Made by a program: the position numbers and the translations under genes
Assembly: GCA_039698035.1 (NCBI GenBank)
Contig: JBDKSW010000014.1
Coordinates: 186,001 to 250,000 of the forward strand
DNA from: JAJFUI01 sp039698035
GTDB lineage: Bacteria > Planctomycetota > Planctomycetia > Pirellulales > Thermoguttaceae
Reading direction: 5' to 3'
DNA: 64,000 nt
Notes under the pieces: generated by a model
What the model saw: only the letters and a program-made list of their open reading frames with translations
Databases searched by the model: none
Told to the model about the DNA's origin: nothing
Shown: in pieces, positions 61,501 through 64,000 of the stretch
Layout: every line of letters begins with the position of its first letter
How positions within the stretch are numbered: the stretch's first letter is position 1

Positions 61501-64000
61501 GTGCTGCCGTCATCCGACGTCTCGACGTTGTAGACCTTTGCGATCTGGGCGCCGGCCGTGTCGCTGGTCTGCGCATAGCGTTGATAGAAAATGCCTTGGC
61601 CGTCCTCTTGGCCGGTTTGGTCTCCGTTGCCGCTCCAGACGACCACGGCGTCGCCCGTGGCATCCATGGCGACGCTGGCGTAACGCTGATCGCCGTCGAC
61701 GGTTGTGCTGACGCGGAATTCCGCGCCCAGGGCGCCGTTGTTCGCCGAAACGTCGAGGGTGCCGGCGCTGCCAAGGATCGTGGCGCCGTCGTATTCCAAG
61801 ATATAGACGCCCGGCGTCGAGAACGAGTCGGTGGTGTACAGGGAATTCTGCCCGGAGCGCACAAAGGCATGCAGGGGCTCCAGAGAACTGGCTGTGGTCG
61901 TGTAGGTGGTGTCCGCCGTGTTGGCGTAACGGCGGGCGTAAATATCATACGTGCCGTTTTGGTTGCTTTCCCAGGTGACGATGAAATCACCGTCGGCGTC
62001 GATGGCGACATTGGAGTTCTGCTGGGCGCCCGTAGTTGTCTGGTTTACCTGGAAGACATCGCTGGCTTGGTTACCGTTGGAGTCGTAACGGCGAGCATAG
62101 ATGCTGCTCTCTTCGCTGCCGCTGGCGCCATAGCCGTTGGCCGCGCCGTCTTGGCCATAGCTGGTCCACGTGATGACGAAGTCGCCATCCGAGTCGAGCG
62201 CGACCGACGGTTGGCACTGCTTGCCAGATTGATTGTCGCGCGCCAGATAGTAGCCAAGCGACTCTCCATCCTCGTTCGTCACCACGGCGGTGATGTCATC
62301 CTTGTTGACCAAGAATTCTCCACCGGTCGTGAACTGGTCTCCCGTCAGACAGCTGCTGATGCTGTCGATCCAGTCGGCGTAGGACGAGATGCGAGTCGAG
62401 ACGCTGTATTCGCCATAGGTCGAGTTGTTGTCCACACCGTCGCTGTCACTGGCCGCATGCGTGAGGCCGAACGAAACAATGCCGGCGATCTTGCCGTCGA
62501 TCAGCTCAGGACCGCCCGAGTCACCCGAGGCCGAATTGCCTTCCTCGCCGGAAGCGACGAGCGCCGAGTCGGTGTTGTAAATGCCGTAGTTGACCCCGAA
62601 GCCGTCGTGGGCGGAAGTGCCGTCGTCGAAGTCGAAGGCCAACTGGTTCTCGGTGTAGCCCAGAATGGTAGCCGTGGTGTCGTAGATGTTGAAGATCGTT
62701 CGCTTTTGGTCGTCCGTCGTGTAGACGTTGCCCGTGGTGCCGGTGCCGTAACTACCATATCCGATGAGCTGTAACGTCTGACCGACCTCGTCCGTGTCGG
62801 TGTTGATCTGCAGCCCTTCGACGCCGTCCGGCACTTCCTTCAACTTGATCAGCGCAATGTCGTCGGTTAACGCGTCGAGGCCCGTCCAGCCAGGATTGAC
62901 AATGACTTGCTCGGCCACGTAGGTCACACGTCCATCCGCCGTGTCGAAGCACACCATGACCTGGGAAGCGGCCAACTTCGTACTGAGAACCTCGGACCAG
63001 ACGACGTGGGCGGCCGTCAAGATCCAGTAGCCGGTCTCCTCGCTGCCGTTGACCAACAGCGAACCGGAGCCAGAGTACGTGCTTCCATCGTAGTCCATAA
63101 CCATGATCTGAACGACGCTCTCGTAATCGGAGCTGGTGCTCGTGACCACGTAATCGTTCGGATCGTCGATCGTCGTCACCTGGAGGTCGACATCCGAGTC
63201 GACGTCGCTCGAATCGACATCGGCCGAATTCCACACGATGCTCGTGCTGCTGTAGCGCTTGGCGTAGACATTCGAGTCTGTGGCGTCGTCGCCGTCTTGT
63301 CCGTAACTGGTCCAGGTGATGACGAAGTCGCCGGTCGAATCCATGGACACATCGGGGGTCACCTGATCGCCGTCCGTGGTCTCGTTGACCTGAAACTCGC
63401 CAGCCTCGCCGGCCGTAACAGTCCTGCAACTGACCGTGGCGTTCGAGATGCCACTCGTATTCTGGATGTCGCTCGAGGCGATCCACAGAGACTGCACGTC
63501 GGCATTTCCGGAGCCGTCGATGAACTCGATCAGGACGCCGCTGACGCCGTTCGAGACGACCTTGACGTTGGCGCCGATGGCGGCCAAGGCCTCTTCGAGG
63601 GTCGTCAAGATGCTGGACGAGTTGCCGTTGAACGTGACACTCGCCGTGACCTTGTCGGCCGTGGTCGAATCGTTGTCGTCGTCCCAGCGGATGACGAACG
63701 AACCGGTGAACCCGTTCGTAAAGTCGATGGCCTGAACCTCGTTGGTGCCGCCAACGATCTTGCCATTGGCGTTGTACGCCTGGGCATAGATGCCATAGCC
63801 GCTGCCGTCCTGGTCCTCGCTCTGCCAAGTGATGACGAAGTCGCCTTCGGCGTCCATCGACACAGACGAGTTCCGCTGGGTATCGGCCGTCGTCGAGTTC
63901 ACGCGGAACGTGGAACCGACGGCTTGGCCGGTGGCGTCATAACGCTGGGCATAGACGTCCCATCCGGTCGTAGCATCCCAAGCTGACCAGGTGACGACGA
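58512..64000 (-). CDS. Giant secreted repeat protein with embedded trypsin-like protease (N-terminus outside window)
   Basis: More than 1,825 residues are visible, and the frame is open to the window edge. Most of it consists of about thirteen related 45-80-residue units with the pattern VAMDxxGDFVITWxSxGQDG...YARRY, which look like beta-propeller or beta-solenoid blades. Inside the array sits a trypsin-like domain with the whole triad: His in WILTAAHVV (near 63006), Asp in TDDIALIKL (near 62860) and Ser in SASGDSGGPEL (near 62512). An Ig-like segment (VIVFSEDICVKN) lies further on. The C-terminus has four near-identical repeats of about 91 residues (GPYTATSGVNYSASFGTLSA) and ends YSA. Surface attachment, adhesion or self-processing are possible roles; none is shown. 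Confidence 0.88.
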   Translation of the reverse strand, partial: VVTWSAWDATTGWDVYAQRYDATGQAVGSTFRVNSTTADTQRNSSVSMDAEGDFVITWQSEDQDGSGYGIYAQAYNANGKIVGGTNEVQAIDFTNGFTGSFVIRWDDDNDSTTADKVTASVTFNGNSSSILTTLEEALAAIGANVKVVSNGVSGVLIEFIDGSGNADVQSLWIASSDIQNTSGISNATVSCRTVTAGEAGEFQVNETTDGDQVTPDVSMDSTGDFVITWTSYGQDGDDATDSNVYAKRYSSTSIVWNSADVDSSDVDSDVDLQVTTIDDPNDYVVTSTSSDYESVVQIMVMDYDGSTYSGSGSLLVNGSEETGYWILTAAHVVWSEVLSTKLAASQVMVCFDTADGRVTYVAEQVIVNPGWTGLDALTDDIALIKLKEVPDGVEGLQINTDTDEVGQTLQLIGYGSYGTGTTGNVYTTDDQKRTIFNIYDTTATILGYTENQLAFDFDDGTSAHDGFGVNYGIYNTDSALVASGEEGNSASGDSGGPELIDGKIAGIVSFGLTHAASDSDGVDNNSTYGEYSVSTRISSYADWIDSISSCLTGDQFTTGGEFLVNKDDITAVVTNEDGESLGYYLARDNQSGKQCQPSVALDSDGDFVITWTSYGQDGAANGYGASGSEESSIYARRYDSNGNQASDVFQVNQTTTGAQQNSNVAIDADGDFIVTWESNQNGTYDIYARRYANTADTTYTTTASSLEPLHAFVRSGQNSLYTTDSFSTPGVYILEYDGATILGSAGTLDVSANNGALGAEFRVSTTVDGDQRYASVAMDATGDAVVVWSGNGDQTGQEDGQGIFYQRYAQTSDTAGAQIAKVYNVETSDDGSTSLALVTDSQTLDNSPTQFVIVFSEDICVKNGTSGANSILNLSNWTLTENGAVLSGVIAKVAYSYNSETNQYEAVITFDSDISTSDYDALESGYYELTISSAVKDLFGNKLDGDYSGTPGTDYVLDFTVSGTGGSETDDGNTTTIGDPTTDSSDIATSSGTTNSTDVTTDIAMNSAGDYVIVWTTDHYGDGGDIAFQRYDQYGEKVGSETIVNAHTTTIDTSGNVVYSDNGVQTNCAVAMDSYGDYVIVWSGSGNLTGTSSDSSLDSTGIYAQIYDKNGDAVGSAILINQTTAGTQSLPSVAMDANGDFVVTWTSESLDGSGLDVYARRFSVQGTALSDEFLVNTTTTNTQKNSSVAMDDNGDFVIVWQSSGQDGYDWGVFGQYYASSGTKSGSEFQVDTVTSDKQINASVAMDSDGDFVVVYSSFGQDSSGYGVYARRYTSAGVARDTAEFQVNETTLNWQVNPDVAMADDGSFVVTWSSFGQDNYDSSIANPTKDYGIYARMYTASGADATDATGDAYGEFRVNAVTAGDQALPAVAISDDGTIIATAWTSSVSATGATSSSTYVLSRVMSTVTTGGPKISKVVVVASSGTMTWNAVDSDGVATAKLVIDGTTTGKVYGPYTASSGVNFSASFGTLSAGKHTYVITAYDELGHVSTYTGSFTVAANAGPTISDVVVSTTKGTMSWNALDSDGVASATVTVDGSSVSKVYGPYTATSGVNYSASFGTLSAGSHAYVITAKDKAGNTSTYSGTIVVAANAGPTISSVVVSPAKGTMSWNALDSDGVASASVTVDGSSVSKVYGPYTATSGVNYSASFGTLSAGSHTYVITAKDTLGNTSTSTGTFTVASAATNAGPTISSVVVSPARGIVSWNALDSNGVASASVTVDGSSVSKVYGPYTATSGVNYSASFGTLSAGSHSYVITAKDTLGNTSTYSGTFTVGSSSVAAAAHSAALQSAAVASSAKAAWLWDETAVSDDSDDNTTNAVDAVMASYSA
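58681..59775 (-). repeat. Four tandem repeats of about 273 bp in the giant gene
   Basis: Corresponding points (for example GTCGACGTA) recur at 58702, 58984, 59257 and about 59530, giving spacings of 282, 273 and 273 bp. The three distal copies are nearly identical at the DNA level, and the fourth (59.5-59.8 kb) is more diverged. The 282-bp spacing reflects a three-residue insertion. Confidence 0.85.

Noticed and set aside
59538..62774. A 1,078-codon plus-strand open frame antisense to the giant gene
   Set aside because: Its apparent repeats mirror the repeats of the minus-strand protein. There is no ribosome site, and the composition (Gly, Arg, Val, His) is that of a shadow frame.

Overview
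This window looks like a GC-rich chromosome segment of a planctomycete, most likely a member of the Pirellulales or a relative. The reasons are: a large secreted protein whose N-terminus carries a planctomycete-type 'FEQIEARQMLSA' export motif ahead of SdrD-B-like domains; a giant secreted repeat protein; lipid A genes; an enlarged acyl-CoA dehydrogenase downstream of etfBA; a Cys-rich secreted protein; and many sugar-active enzymes in a chromosome with long intergenic gaps. No taxonomic search was possible, so this is an inference. No CRISPR array, insertion sequence, prophage or rRNA operon was seen.

Layout. 1-7.3 kb (+): the end of rtcB, an FAH-family enzyme, a secreted NPCBM/GH36-like glycosidase and an ADP-forming acyl-CoA synthetase. 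7.4-9.6 kb (-): a UPF1-like SF1 helicase. 9.8-13.2 kb (+): two tandem paralogous outer-membrane barrels, then a TauE/SafE exporter with its DUF1634 partner. 13.5-15.6 kb: rnc, a convergent 49-residue Lys/Ala-rich histone-like gene and about 1 kb of non-coding, palindrome-rich DNA. 15.6-19.6 kb (+): etfB, etfA and an acyl-CoA dehydrogenase, which together form a fatty-acid oxidation electron chain. 19.7-26.5 kb: a candidate structured RNA, a PP2C phosphatase, a TPR protein, rsmE with tRNA-Ile(CAU), greA with a terminator in its leader, and a four-ACT aspartokinase. 26.5-33.2 kb (+): a TMTC-like membrane/TPR protein, a WD40 protein and the SdrD-B protein. 33.3-35.9 kb (-): an EamA transporter and purH.

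36.4-49.7 kb is the clearest functional neighbourhood. It holds a D-lyxose/D-mannose-type isomerase, an FHS-like sugar MFS transporter, a GH92 alpha-mannosidase, two GH2 beta-mannosidase-like enzymes and a GH125 alpha-1,6-mannosidase, with an HD-GYP regulator among them whose receiver domain is degenerate. Together these could take apart mannose-rich glycans, such as high-mannose N-glycans or mannans, and bring the mannose into metabolism. A tRNA-Gly(CCC), an adenosine-specific kinase and a 59-residue zinc-ribbon gene lie inside this region.

49.7-53.5 kb (-) reads as an envelope operon in the order skp/ompH, lpxC, lpxA, Gfo/Idh/MocA dehydrogenase. After tRNA-Arg(ACG) come the Cys-rich secreted protein, a sugar isomerase/epimerase, a TraB-like protein and a candidate small RNA with a strong terminator. 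The window closes inside a giant minus-strand gene of more than 1,800 residues that combines about thirteen related beta-repeats, a trypsin-like protease domain inserted in the array, an Ig-like segment and four near-identical 91-residue C-terminal repeats.
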